Part shown: one piece after another, positions 53,078 through 61,654 of the stretch
Position numbering within the stretch: the stretch's first letter is position 1
Layout of the letters: each line of letters begins with the position of its first letter
Assembly: GCA_036266835.1 (NCBI GenBank)
Contig: DATAXD010000040.1
Coordinates: forward strand, 62,001 to 126,000
Source of the DNA: Galbitalea sp036266835
GTDB taxonomy: Bacteria; Actinomycetota; Actinomycetes; Actinomycetales; Microbacteriaceae
Length of the DNA stretch: 64,000 nt
Direction of reading: 5' to 3'
The notes under the pieces: generated by a model
What the model was told of the DNA's origin: nothing
Database searches by the model: none
The model's input: only the letters and a program-made list of their open reading frames with translations
Translations under genes and position numbers: made by a program

Positions 53078-53707
53078 TTAGGCGTGCTGGGTCACCCAGG
53101 CGAACATTGCGATTGCTGCCGCGGCCGAGGCGTTGATGCTTCTGGTGGAGCCATACTGCGTGATCTCGACGACGGCATCCGCGGCGGCGAGCGCTTCTTC
53201 GCTGAGTCCGGGGCCTTCCTGTCCGAATAGCAGGATGCACTTCACGGGCAGTTCGAACGACTCGATCGCGACCGAGCCGGGAACGTTGTCGATCGCGATG
53301 ATGGGCAGGGCGCTGGCGCTTGCCCAGTGTGCGAACTCCTCAACCGTCTCGTGGTGCAGAACGTGCTGGTAGCGGTCGGTTACCATGGCCCCGCGCTTGT
53401 TCCAGCGCTTGCGCCCGATCACGTGAACTGTCTCGGCGGCGAACGCGTTGGCGGTGCGCACGATCGAGCCGATGTTCATGTCGTGCTGCCAGTTCTCGAT
53501 CGCGACGGCGAACGGATGACGGTGCCGGTCCAGGTCGGCGACGATCGCCTCGACACGCCAGTAGCGGTATTTGTCGAGCACATTGCGCGAATCGCCGTGC
53601 GTGAGCAGCTCGGGGTCGTATTGCTCGTCGTCGGGCAACGCTCCGCGCCACGGCCCGACCCCGTTGGTCGTCAGCTCGTGGCTCGGGTTGGGCGTCGCGT
53701 CGGTCAC
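53078..53707 (-). CDS. TrmH/SpoU-family RNA 2'-O-methyltransferase
   Basis: A 209-residue SPOUT methyltransferase. The knot signatures are WQHDMNIGSIVRTANAFA, LLFGQEGPGLSEEAL and TQYGSTRSINASAAAAIAM. It would methylate a ribose in tRNA or rRNA. I chose GTG 53707 (VTDATPNPSHEL), because TAGCGT sits 7 nt upstream. The frame opens further into the divergent methyltransferase gene. It may be co-transcribed with purA. Confidence 0.9.
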   Translation of the reverse strand: MTDATPNPSHELTTNGVGPWRGALPDDEQYDPELLTHGDSRNVLDKYRYWRVEAIVADLDRHRHPFAVAIENWQHDMNIGSIVRTANAFAAETVHVIGRKRWNKRGAMVTDRYQHVLHHETVEEFAHWASASALPIIAIDNVPGSVAIESFELPVKCILLFGQEGPGLSEEALAAADAVVEITQYGSTRSINASAAAAIAMFAWVTQHA

Positions 53708-53714
53708 CCGTCCA

Positions 53715-53734
53715 ACGCTAGCCGCTGTTAATCT
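53715..53734. promoter_or_regulatory. Divergent leaderless promoters (trmH-like gene and DNA methyltransferase)
   Basis: On the minus strand TAGCGT (53715-53720) lies 7 nt before GTG 53707. On the plus strand TAATCT (53729-53734) lies 7 nt before ATG 53742. The whole divergent space is 34 bp. Confidence 0.45.
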
Positions 53735-53741
53735 TTCGATC

Positions 53742-54602
53742 ATGCCGATGCCCGAGCCGCTCTGGACGCCGGACGGCGACGACCTCGTCATCCTCGGCGA
53801 CAACCTGGCGGTCGCGGCGGGGCTGCCCGACGCATCCTTTCGGCTCATCTACCTCGATCCGCCGTTCAACACCGGGAAGGCGCAGAGCCGGCAAACGATC
53901 ACCACGACGCGAGCCGACGGCGGCTCACGGATCGGCTTCAAGGGCCAGACCTACGACACCGTCAAGGGCACGCTGTACTCCTACAACGACGAGTTCGCCG
54001 ACTATTGGGAGTTTCTCGACCCGCGCCTTCGGCAGGCCTGGCGGCTCCTGGATGACCGGGGCACGCTGTACCTGCACCTCGACTACCGCGAGGTCCATTA
54101 CGCAAAAGTGGCGCTCGATGCGCTCTTCGGTCGCGATTGCTTCCTCAACGAAATCGTCTGGGCGTACGACTATGGCGCCAAAGCCAACGGACGGTGGCCA
54201 GCCAAGCACGACACGATCCTCGTGTACGTGAAAAACCCCAAGACCTACTACTTCGACAACTCTTCGGTCGACCGCGAGCCGTACATGGCCCCCGGTCTCG
54301 TGACCGAGGAGAAGCTCGCGCGGGGCAAGCTGCCAACTGACGTGTGGTGGCACACCATCGTCACCACGAGCGGCAAGGAGCGCACCGGATACGCCACGCA
54401 GAAGCCGGAGGGCATCCTGCGCAGAATCGTCCAGGCGTCGAGCGCGCCTGGTGACTGGGTGCTCGACTTCTTCGCGGGCAGCGGCACGACCGCATCCGTA
54501 GCCTCGAAGCTCGGCAGGCGATTCGTCGTCATCGACCAGAATCCGGATGCCCTGGCCATCATGCGAGCACGCCTGGGTGAGAAAGCTCGTTACCTGCCCT
54601 GA
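53742..54602 (+). CDS. Solitary DNA methyltransferase (beta class, N4/N6)
   Basis: A 286-residue enzyme. Motif IV comes first (YLDPPFNTGK, DPPF at 39-42) and motif I last (DFFAGSGTT, FAGSGT at 244-249), the beta-class order shared with CcrM and many N4-cytosine enzymes. The stretch after motif IV (residues ~50-200) is the recognition region. No endonuclease gene is adjacent, so it is probably an orphan that marks DNA for regulation, replication or repair. It is divergent from the trmH-like gene. Confidence 0.9.
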   Translation: MPMPEPLWTPDGDDLVILGDNLAVAAGLPDASFRLIYLDPPFNTGKAQSRQTITTTRADGGSRIGFKGQTYDTVKGTLYSYNDEFADYWEFLDPRLRQAWRLLDDRGTLYLHLDYREVHYAKVALDALFGRDCFLNEIVWAYDYGAKANGRWPAKHDTILVYVKNPKTYYFDNSSVDREPYMAPGLVTEEKLARGKLPTDVWWHTIVTTSGKERTGYATQKPEGILRRIVQASSAPGDWVLDFFAGSGTTASVASKLGRRFVVIDQNPDALAIMRARLGEKARYLP

Positions 54603-54615
54603 CTACGATGGGCGC

Positions 54616-55395
54616 ATGAGTTCGAGGGCCGACGTCGAGTGCTGGCTGACCGACATGGATGGCGTACTGGTGCACGAGGAAACTCCGGTCCCCGGCGCGG
54701 CCAAACTGCTGCAGCAGTGGCGCAAGCAGGACAAGCCATACCTCGTCCTGACCAATAACTCGATCTTCACACCGCGCGACCTGAGCGCGAGGCTCGCGGA
54801 GTCGGGCCTGCACGTTCCCGAAGAACGCATCTGGACGTCCGCGCTGGCGACAGCGGACTTTCTGGCGGCGCAGATCCCCGGCGGCTCCGCATTCGTCATC
54901 GGTGAAGCAGGGATGACCACCGCTCTTCACGAGGCCGGGTTCGTGATGACCGAACGCGCGCCCGACTACGTTGTCATCGGCGAGACTCGCAACTACTCCT
55001 TCGAAGCGATCACCAAGGCCATCCGGCTCATCGGCGACGGCTCACGTTTCATCGTCACCAATCCGGACGTCACCGGGCCCAGCCCCGACGGTCCGCTGCC
55101 GGCGACCGGCTCGGTTGCGGCCCTCATTAGCAAGGCAACCGGCAAGGATCCGTATGTCGTCGGCAAGCCCAACCCGATGATGTTCCGGTCTGCGATGAAC
55201 AAAATCGGCGCACACTCCGAGAACACCGGAATGATCGGCGACCGAATGGACACCGACATCGTCGCCGGTATCGAGGCGGGTCTGCACACCGTGCTGGTGC
55301 TTACCGGCATCAGCGACCGGGCCGAGATCGAACGGTACCCGTTTCGCCCGGACGAGGTCATCGAGTCGGTCGCAGATCTGCTCGACCCCGAATAG
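54616..55395 (+). CDS. HAD-IIA family phosphatase (NagD-like)
   Basis: A 259-residue phosphatase. The catalytic DMDGV (Asp13, Asp15), VLTNNS, KPNPMMFRSAMNKIG and MIGDRMDTDI motifs are in order. The IIA-type cap lies between them. Likely substrates are sugar or nucleotide monophosphates. TACGAT (54604-54609) ends 6 nt before the ATG, so the gene is probably leaderless. It follows the methyltransferase by 13 bp. Confidence 0.93.
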   Translation: MSSRADVECWLTDMDGVLVHEETPVPGAAKLLQQWRKQDKPYLVLTNNSIFTPRDLSARLAESGLHVPEERIWTSALATADFLAAQIPGGSAFVIGEAGMTTALHEAGFVMTERAPDYVVIGETRNYSFEAITKAIRLIGDGSRFIVTNPDVTGPSPDGPLPATGSVAALISKATGKDPYVVGKPNPMMFRSAMNKIGAHSENTGMIGDRMDTDIVAGIEAGLHTVLVLTGISDRAEIERYPFRPDEVIESVADLLDPE

Positions 55396-55405
55396 GCCGC
55401 CGTGA

Positions 55406-56743
55406 TCAGTTGCCCGAGGGCTGCACCGAAAGATCTCCGGGCAGTGTGCCACCCGAGGCGCGATCGACGAAGCAGTAGTAGGTGCGATTCCCGGATATCC
55501 AGTTTTGCGCGCTCGGCGGGTAACTGAAGCTGACCTGTAGATCAGTTATGGATGCGGCCGCCGTGTAGTTGATCGCAGTAGGCGCGCTGCACAGAGCCGT
55601 CAACTGCGTTTGGAATTGGGTAGTGGACGGATACCCCGTGTCATCCGCGTTAGACAGGCGGCCCTTGAAGACCATCTCGGCGTCGTGATCCTTGGTGCAC
55701 GCCACGACCGTGAAGGTGACCGCCCATGCGGAACTGAATGGCTGGATGCATTCGCCGCCCTGCAGGGCCGACCACTGCTGCACGCCTGGAGCGGCCGGCC
55801 CGCCGCTGCCCGCCGAAGTGGGAGTCGACTTCGCGCCGGTGGTGGTTGACGCTGTCGCTGTTGCGGCCGTCGCTGCACCGAGATGCTCACCCAGGAAAAA
55901 CAGACCAATGAGCAGGAGCACGCCGATGAGTCCGCCCGCGATACCCATGAGAGCTTTCTGCGAGTTTGCCAGGGGAGCACGCGGCTCACGAGCCTCGGAC
56001 CTGGTGCCGGGGCCGGTGGGCGTTTGCGCCGCCTTGAGCACGCCGAGGTCCTCATACTCCTGAAACTGGTGGTCTCCGAACAGTGAGTCGATTGCTGAGG
56101 TCGGCGGATTGTGCCCGTCGTGATAATCCGCTTGGGCCGCAGCGACCGTGGACGCGGTCGGAGTTGGCTGCCACGGCGCCACCATGTACGCCTCGGTGGG
56201 CTGGTCCGCGTGCGCTGGGGGTGCGGATGCCGGTGCCTGCGTGGCGGCGAAGTCGGTCCAGGACATCGGCTGCGTCAGCTCGGATGCCGGGACCGGCGGG
56301 ACGTACGGTGCGGTAGGTGCAGGAGGTGCAGGAGGTGCGGCAGGTGTCGCTGCTGTCGGAACCGCCGCCGATGGCTCCACGAGTGGCGGCGGTGCGGCGG
56401 GCGTCGCAGCATCCGTCCCTCCACCGGGGCGAAGACCCCAATTGAAGCCGCCGGACGCATTCTCACTGGGTGGCGAGGCGAGCGGTGCCGCGGGCGGCGG
56501 CGCGGCGGGGAACCGCACGGTCGGCGTCTCGGTTGGCGGTGTCACCGTCGGTGAAGGAGCGGGCGGTGGTGGTGCGGGCGCACGTCGCCGAGCCGTCGGT
56601 TGCGGGCTCGTCCCGAATACCGGCTCGGCATTCGGTGGCGGCGCGACCGGCTGACGCCTGGTCTGCTTCGGTACCTGCCCGGTGGGTACGAATTGCTGCG
56701 AAAGCCAGTCGCTGCCGTCGAGTTCGTCGTTGTCGTCGCTCAC
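55406..56743 (-). CDS. Septum-formation-domain membrane protein with long Pro/Ala-rich N-terminus
   Basis: A 445-residue protein. Residues 1-~255 are a disordered Pro/Ala/Thr-rich cytoplasmic tail, and one membrane helix lies at ~265-287 (GIAGGLIGVLLLIGLFFLG). The outer C-terminal domain (~305-445) has four conserved cysteines (GGECIQPF, VACTKDHDAEMVF, ALCSAP, TYYCFVDR) and the WISGNRTYYCFV signature of actinobacterial septum-formation proteins. It starts with GTG overlapping the pyrE stop (GTGA). A role at the division septum is inferred from the family name only. Confidence 0.82.
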   Translation of the reverse strand: MSDDNDELDGSDWLSQQFVPTGQVPKQTRRQPVAPPPNAEPVFGTSPQPTARRRAPAPPPPAPSPTVTPPTETPTVRFPAAPPPAAPLASPPSENASGGFNWGLRPGGGTDAATPAAPPPLVEPSAAVPTAATPAAPPAPPAPTAPYVPPVPASELTQPMSWTDFAATQAPASAPPAHADQPTEAYMVAPWQPTPTASTVAAAQADYHDGHNPPTSAIDSLFGDHQFQEYEDLGVLKAAQTPTGPGTRSEAREPRAPLANSQKALMGIAGGLIGVLLLIGLFFLGEHLGAATAATATASTTTGAKSTPTSAGSGGPAAPGVQQWSALQGGECIQPFSSAWAVTFTVVACTKDHDAEMVFKGRLSNADDTGYPSTTQFQTQLTALCSAPTAINYTAAASITDLQVSFSYPPSAQNWISGNRTYYCFVDRASGGTLPGDLSVQPSGN

Positions 56744-57291
56744 GATTCCAGCCCCAGATCGGCCAGGCCAATCGCGGCGAGATACGGGTATCCCGCGGCC
56801 TCGATGACCTGTTTCGCACCCGTGTTGCGATCGACGACCACGGCGACCGCCGCGATCTCTGCGCCGATTCGCTGGAGAGCCTCTACCGCCTTGAGCGGCG
56901 AGCCTCCGGTCGTCGAAGTGTCCTCAAGGACGATGACTCGCTTTCCCTCGAGATCCGGACCTTCGACCTGCTTGCCGCGCCCGTGGTCCTTGGGTTCCTT
57001 GCGCACGACGAAAGCGTCGTAGGACTTGCCCATAGCGACGCCCTGGTGCAGAACCGCCGCCGCGATGGGGTCCGCGCCCATGGTCAACCCGCCAACCGCA
57101 AAGACATCGGGGATGTCCGCAATGAGGTCGACCATCACCTTGCCGATTAGCGGCGCGACCCGATGGTCGAGGCTGACCTTGCGCAGGTCGATGTAGTAAT
57201 CGGCGTGCTTGCCGCTGGTGAGCGTGAAGGATCCGTGAAAGACCGCCTCGGCGGAAATGTGCTCGATGAGCTGATCACGGGGGGACAACAC
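56740..57291 (-). CDS. pyrE: Orotate phosphoribosyltransferase
   Basis: A ~183-residue enzyme of UMP synthesis (orotate + PRPP to OMP). FTLTSGKHADYYIDLRKVSL and the PRPP-binding VIVLEDTSTTGGSPLKAVEA are diagnostic. Two GTG codons are adjacent (57294 and 57291). The second is 6 nt from a TATTCT at 57298-57303 and fits leaderless initiation. It is coupled by a 4-bp overlap to the septum-domain gene. Confidence 0.95.
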   Translation of the reverse strand: MLSPRDQLIEHISAEAVFHGSFTLTSGKHADYYIDLRKVSLDHRVAPLIGKVMVDLIADIPDVFAVGGLTMGADPIAAAVLHQGVAMGKSYDAFVVRKEPKDHGRGKQVEGPDLEGKRVIVLEDTSTTGGSPLKAVEALQRIGAEIAAVAVVVDRNTGAKQVIEAAGYPYLAAIGLADLGLES

Positions 57292-57320
57292 CACCCAAGA
57301 ATAGCGTGGAGGCCCTGAAC

Positions 57321-57539
57321 CTAAACTGCTCGAGACCCCTGCGGTGTTCCGCTGTATTGCACCGAACTGTGCGTGGGCATGGGTGTCGCCCGACCGGACG
57401 GATGCCCCGCTGTTGCCATCAGTATCCCGCTCGCGATTCCCACGACAATGGCCGCACTGACGGCAACAACAATCGCCGTGCGATTGTCCTTGCGGTCTGC
57501 GGCTTCAGTTCCGGGGTCGTCGAAGTCGTCGGGTTTCAT
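57321..57539 (-). CDS. Small single-helix membrane protein
   Basis: A 72-residue protein beginning MKPDDFDDPGTEAADRKDNR, then a hydrophobic helix (~23-43, AIVVAVSAAIVVGIASGIL) and a Ser/Thr/Pro-rich tail. The frame is open much further upstream, antisense to the exonuclease gene. The acidic head plus helix is a common small-membrane-protein layout. There is no good ribosome-binding site, and the real status is uncertain. Confidence 0.5.
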   Translation of the reverse strand: MKPDDFDDPGTEAADRKDNRTAIVVAVSAAIVVGIASGILMATAGHPSGRATPMPTHSSVQYSGTPQGSRAV

Positions 57540-57632
57540 TGCAGGACACACACTAGGTGCGGCGGAACCTCCTGACCATTGCCCAGTTGTAGGGGTTAAC
57601 CGGTGGTTGAACGTCGTGACGGTACGACTGGG

Positions 57633-57638
57633 TAGCGT
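57633..57638 (+). promoter_or_regulatory. -10 of a leaderless exonuclease III promoter
   Basis: TAGCGT ends 6 nt before the ATG at 57645. TTGAAC (57607-57612) upstream could be the -35, but a 20-bp spacer is longer than usual. Confidence 0.45.
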
Positions 57639-57644
57639 GGTCTC

Positions 57645-58484
57645 ATGCGCGTAGGCACCTGGAACGTCAACTCGATCAGAAGCAGGGTCGGTCGGGTGAC
57701 GGACTGGCTGGTTCGAGAGGATGTCGATGTCCTCGCGATGCAGGAAATCAAGTGCAAGCCAGACCAGTTTCCTTACGAGCCGTTCGCGGACGCAGGCTAT
57801 GAGATCGAGCTGCACGGACTCAACCAGTGGAACGGCGTGGCATTCGCAAGCCGCATCCCGATGACGGATGTGACCATCGGCTTTCCCAACGCGCCCGGCT
57901 TCGGCAAAGTGGATGATGCGGGCGACCTTCCTCAGGAGGCGAGGGCGCTCGGCGTTACCGTCGCGGATATCCGGCTGTGGAGCCTGTATGTGCCGAACGG
58001 TCGAGAGCTCGATAATCCGCACTATCCCTACAAGCTCGAGTGGCTGGCGAGGCTCTCCGATTCGACGCGCGAATGGCTGAAGGCGGATCCGAATCTCAGC
58101 CTTGCTCTTATGGGTGACTTCAATATCGCCCCACTCGACACCGATGTCTGGGACATTGCAGCCTTCGAGGGCAAGACGCACGTCAGCCAGCCCGAACGGG
58201 ACGCGTTCGCCACATTCCAGACGGCGGGCCTCATCGATGTGCTTCGCACGCGAGGCGTCGAGGGGTACACGTACTGGGACTACCAGCAGCTGCGCTTTCC
58301 GCGCAACGAGGGCATGCGCATCGACTTCATCCTCGGATCCAAGTCCTTCGCCGAAGCCGTGACGGACGCGAAAATCGAGCGCAACGAACGCAAGGGCGAA
58401 GCCCCGAGCGACCACGTGCCGCTGGTGGTCGACCTGGAGGTCGACGTCGACGAGGACGACGACGACCGGCCGATGATCTTCTAG
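57645..58484 (+). CDS. xthA: Exodeoxyribonuclease III / AP endonuclease
   Basis: A 279-residue base-excision-repair nuclease that cuts at abasic sites. TWNVNSIRSR, LAMQEIKCKPDQFP (the metal-binding Glu), LMGDFNIAP and the terminal SDHVPLVV (the catalytic Asp-His pair) are clear. The C-terminus has a run of acidic residues (DEDDDD) not usual for the family. It converges with alkD, with a hairpin between them, so two alkylation/base-damage repair genes are neighbours. Confidence 0.95.
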   Translation: MRVGTWNVNSIRSRVGRVTDWLVREDVDVLAMQEIKCKPDQFPYEPFADAGYEIELHGLNQWNGVAFASRIPMTDVTIGFPNAPGFGKVDDAGDLPQEARALGVTVADIRLWSLYVPNGRELDNPHYPYKLEWLARLSDSTREWLKADPNLSLALMGDFNIAPLDTDVWDIAAFEGKTHVSQPERDAFATFQTAGLIDVLRTRGVEGYTYWDYQQLRFPRNEGMRIDFILGSKSFAEAVTDAKIERNERKGEAPSDHVPLVVDLEVDVDEDDDDRPMIF

Positions 58485-58618
58485 CAACTCTCGCGGCGCA
58501 AGTAACGACAGTCCAATGCGGCGCAGCCGGACGACCACTTGCGAAAACTCAGGGCCAGCGGAGCGTCAACGCGAATAGACGGCTGACTGGTTGCCCAGCC
58601 TGAATTTTCGGCAATCGA
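58485..58618. terminator. Intergenic hairpin between xthA and alkD
   Basis: CGCAAGT (58497-58503) pairs with ACTTGCG (58537-58543). Inside, GTCC (58511-58514) pairs with GGAC (58529-58532). It lies between convergent genes and has no U-tract. The rest of the 134-bp gap shows nothing else. Confidence 0.4.
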
Positions 58619-59323
58619 CTAGCGAATTGACCGATAGTGGACGCGCTGCACGGGCGTGAGGTGCTCGGTCGCGTAGGACAGCGTCGTCCGTGACATCCGT
58701 GGCGCGTGCCCATCGAGAAACCCCACAAGCAGTTCCCGGTCAACGCGTTTACCGACCTCGCGCAGCATCCATCCCACCGCCTTCTGAATGAGGTCGTGCC
58801 TGTCTGGCAGCAGCACTTCCGCGAGCTGGAGGGTAGTGGTGGCATCGCCGTGTTTGATGAACCCGAAAGTTGACAGCATTGCCACCCGGCGCTCCCAGAC
58901 GGAGTCACTGGCCGCTAGTTCAAACAACACGCTGCGGGGTCGCTCGTAGTAGAACTCGCCGAGGATGAATTCGGCGGAGCAATCGACGAGGTCCCAGTTG
59001 TTTACACGCTGCCGGCGAACCGCCGCAAGGTAGAACTCGGCGGTTTCGCTGGGCGCCTTCGGATACCTCGACACCAGGATCAGCAGCCCGGCAAAACGAT
59101 GCTCGTGCACGGCACTGTTCAGGAGCAGGTCGATCTGGTCGAAATGCAGCGCACCGAAACTCTTAACCACGGTCCGCGAAGTCGGCACCGTCAGCCCGAG
59201 GAAAACATCGCCCTCGCCGTATTCGCCCGGACCCGTCTTGAAAAACCGGCTGAGACCAGCCGCTTTGTCCGGGTTCGACTGCGCTGCCAGGGCGGCCATC
59301 ACATCCGCTGCCGTCGAAGTCAT
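58619..59323 (-). CDS. alkD: DNA alkylation repair protein AlkD
   Basis: A 234-residue HEAT-like repeat DNA glycosylase that removes bulky or cationic alkylpurines. FFKTGPGEYGEGDVFLGLTV, NNWDLVDCSAEFILGEF and WERRVAMLSTFGFIK are the family landmarks, including the Trp and Asp that line the DNA groove. TAGGAT (59330-59335) lies exactly 6 nt before the ATG. It is divergent from the DUF6421 gene. Confidence 0.93.
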   Translation of the reverse strand: MTSTAADVMAALAAQSNPDKAAGLSRFFKTGPGEYGEGDVFLGLTVPTSRTVVKSFGALHFDQIDLLLNSAVHEHRFAGLLILVSRYPKAPSETAEFYLAAVRRQRVNNWDLVDCSAEFILGEFYYERPRSVLFELAASDSVWERRVAMLSTFGFIKHGDATTTLQLAEVLLPDRHDLIQKAVGWMLREVGKRVDRELLVGFLDGHAPRMSRTTLSYATEHLTPVQRVHYRSIR

Positions 59324-59478
59324 GCTGAAATCCTACGGATGTGCACCGATAGCGCGCCCCCGAGCCTTCCGGCACAACTTTCCCGCGTGATGCGCAACCA
59401 AACGCATCGAAACCCCGAATACCCTAGATGCATGCGCAAGTTTCTGCGCCATGACGCCATGAGGATCGGAGGGTAGCC
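59324..59478. other. Divergent intergenic region, alkD and DUF6421 gene
   Basis: This holds the alkD -10 (59330-59335) on one side and a GGAGGG Shine-Dalgarno just before ATG 59479 on the other. TACCCT (59413 region) is a possible -10 for the plus-strand gene. No ORF was found. Confidence 0.4.
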
Positions 59479-60861
59479 ATGTCACAACTGCTGTCGAACA
59501 ATGCAATTGTCGGAGAACCCGAGGTTCTCGAAGACTCGGCCGCCTGGCTGTCGATCAAGGCCGCGGTGGCCGAAATTCGCCCGCTGCAGGTGCAGGACGG
59601 AAGCATCCCCCTGGCGAAGAACCATGCGAAGGCGAAAACCCTCGTCGGCACCATCGCCGATGGATTGGAGTCCTTCGCCGAGCTGCTTCCGCACGATGCC
59701 GAGTACCTGACGACGTGCGCCGCGGACTTCCGCCGCTGGGCCGCGGCGGGGTTCGGAGTTCCCGACTTCCTCGACTCACTGAACGCGTTCCAGCCCCAGC
59801 GACACCGGGTCGACGGGTTGAAACATCTGGTCGTCTTCCCGATGTATACCCAGAACGGATCGAGCGATCGACTCGTCGAGGCTGTGCTGCTCGAGGTTCG
59901 CTGGCCGGACTTCATTGCGGAGCTGGAGGCCGGCGACTACTCGAACAAGCTCTTCGTGCCGATTCGGTTCCTCGACTTCACCGACGGTTACGACACCAAC
60001 GCTGCGGTGCTGTTTCCAGAAACAGTCGCCATGCGCGAAATCCCCACGTTCACGTGGGGAGCGATTTTCGCGGACAGGGAGGCGGCACGATTCCGCCGAG
60101 TTGTACGTGCAGCGTCTGAGATCACGAAACTCGATCTACCGATGAGCGCCGCCCGTCTCCTCGACAACCAGGAGCTCGCCGAGGAAACGTTCGTCATGTG
60201 GGACCTCATCCACGACCGCACTCACATGCGCGGCGACCTGCCATTCGATCCCTTCATGATCAAACAGCGGATGCCGTTCTTCCTCTATTCGCTTGAAGAG
60301 CTCCGGTGTGACCTCACCGCGTTCCGCGAGGCGACCAGGATCTTCCGGGATCCCGAGACGGATGAGAATCTTCGCGATCACGCCGACATGGTGCAGTATG
60401 CGATCATCTTCGACCGGATCTTCCGATTCCCGCTCACCGGTTCGCGCATCCGGAACTACGACGGTCTCGGAGGCCAGCTGCTCTTCGCCTGGCTTCACCA
60501 GCACCACGTGCTGAACTGGACTGACACCCAGTTAACCATCGACTGGGACGACGTTCCGGATGTCGTGATCGCCCTCTCCGACCAGATCAACGAGCTGTAC
60601 TGGCGCAGCATCGATCGTCCGAAGATGGCGCACTGGCTCGCCGCATACGACATGATCACGCAGACGCTGGCGCCAAATCCGGCATCGAAGTGGGCCGTTC
60701 GCGAACTGCCGCTCGAAGGCCCGGCGAAGCTGCTGACGGATGCGGTCATGGATGACGAATTCCCGCTGTCGATGTTCTACGAGGCGCTCGCCAAGAAGAT
60801 GGTTGGTGTAATCGAGTCAACCTCGGGCATTACCGCCAAAACACCACCTGTCATTGAGTAG
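59479..60861 (+). CDS. DUF6421-family protein
   Basis: A 460-residue cytoplasmic protein of the actinobacterial DUF6421 family, with no known function. The middle holds a striking WDLIHDRTHMRGDLPF stretch (around residue 240), an H-x4-H pattern that could bind a metal. Other conserved-looking parts are VVFPMYTQNGSSDRLVEAVL and GLGGQLLFAWLHQHHVLNW. It overlaps the following SDR gene by 8 bp, so the two are translated together and may act in one pathway. Confidence 0.85.
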   Translation: MSQLLSNNAIVGEPEVLEDSAAWLSIKAAVAEIRPLQVQDGSIPLAKNHAKAKTLVGTIADGLESFAELLPHDAEYLTTCAADFRRWAAAGFGVPDFLDSLNAFQPQRHRVDGLKHLVVFPMYTQNGSSDRLVEAVLLEVRWPDFIAELEAGDYSNKLFVPIRFLDFTDGYDTNAAVLFPETVAMREIPTFTWGAIFADREAARFRRVVRAASEITKLDLPMSAARLLDNQELAEETFVMWDLIHDRTHMRGDLPFDPFMIKQRMPFFLYSLEELRCDLTAFREATRIFRDPETDENLRDHADMVQYAIIFDRIFRFPLTGSRIRNYDGLGGQLLFAWLHQHHVLNWTDTQLTIDWDDVPDVVIALSDQINELYWRSIDRPKMAHWLAAYDMITQTLAPNPASKWAVRELPLEGPAKLLTDAVMDDEFPLSMFYEALAKKMVGVIESTSGITAKTPPVIE

Positions 60862-61507
60862 CACGGGACCGCAGGGCACGGGCGTATCGAAATGCGTCGT
60901 CGTCACCGGCGCAACCGGTGACGCCGGTCGAGCCGCCAGCGCGGCCTTGTTGACCGCGGGTCACCGGGTCGTCGCTGTCGGCTCGAACGAAGATCGGCTC
61001 GCCAGCGTCGAGGCAACGGCTCGCTTCGTCTGCGACTTGACGGATGCCGCCGCCACCAAAGAGCTCGCGGAGCGCGTGCGCTCGGAGCTGGGTCCGGCGG
61101 ATGCGCTGGTGCACGTCGTCGGCGGATGGCGCGCCGGTAACGGCAACGACGACTGGGAATGGCTCGAGCCACGCATCCTCACCACCCTGCGGCTCGCGAC
61201 TCTCGCGTTCGTCGATGACCTGTCCGCGTCAGGTGCCGGTCGGCTGGTCACCATCGGCTCGATCTCCGCCACGCGACCGAGCTGGAGTGGCGCGAACTAC
61301 TCGGTGCTCAAGACCGCGGCGAGCGCCTGGGTCGCGGCGGTCGCATCCGGATGGCGAAAGGCGGGCACTGCGGCCGCGATCGAAATCCTCGTACGAGCGA
61401 TCGGCGACGACGGGACCGCCCCCGGCGTAATTGCGGGGAAAATCGTCGAACTCATGGGCGGGAACGCAACCGACCTCAACGGCTCGCGCGTCGACCTTTC
61501 GGTCTAA
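60854..61507 (+). CDS. Short-chain dehydrogenase/reductase
   Basis: A 217-residue NAD(P)-dependent oxidoreductase. VVVTGATGDAGRAASAAL holds the cofactor glycines, VHVVGGW stands in for NNAG, and the catalytic Tyr-x3-Lys is YSVLK after the SISATRPSW serine. It starts at TTG 60854 inside the DUF6421 gene; a GTG about 11 codons later (VSKCVVV) is also possible. The short length lacks the usual substrate-binding C-terminus. Confidence 0.87.
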   Translation: MSSTGPQGTGVSKCVVVTGATGDAGRAASAALLTAGHRVVAVGSNEDRLASVEATARFVCDLTDAAATKELAERVRSELGPADALVHVVGGWRAGNGNDDWEWLEPRILTTLRLATLAFVDDLSASGAGRLVTIGSISATRPSWSGANYSVLKTAASAWVAAVASGWRKAGTAAAIEILVRAIGDDGTAPGVIAGKIVELMGGNATDLNGSRVDLSV

Positions 61508-61654
61508 TCCCCTCGTCGTCGAGCAGAAAATCTGAGTACTAGTTGGGCACCAATTACTCATGACACCCGCTATTGCGAAGGTCAATGATCGTTCTATGCC
61601 GTGAGGTTCACGACGAAGTTCCGGCATCCTAACGACAAGAAAGGTAAGCCCCTC
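61508..61654. other. Promoter region of an unrecognised two-gene operon
   Basis: A 147-bp gap. GAGTA-CTAGTTGG-gca-CCAATTACTC (61534-61559) is an imperfect palindrome that could be an operator or a weak terminator for the SDR gene. AAAGG precedes the ATG at 61655. Nothing else was found. Confidence 0.35.
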
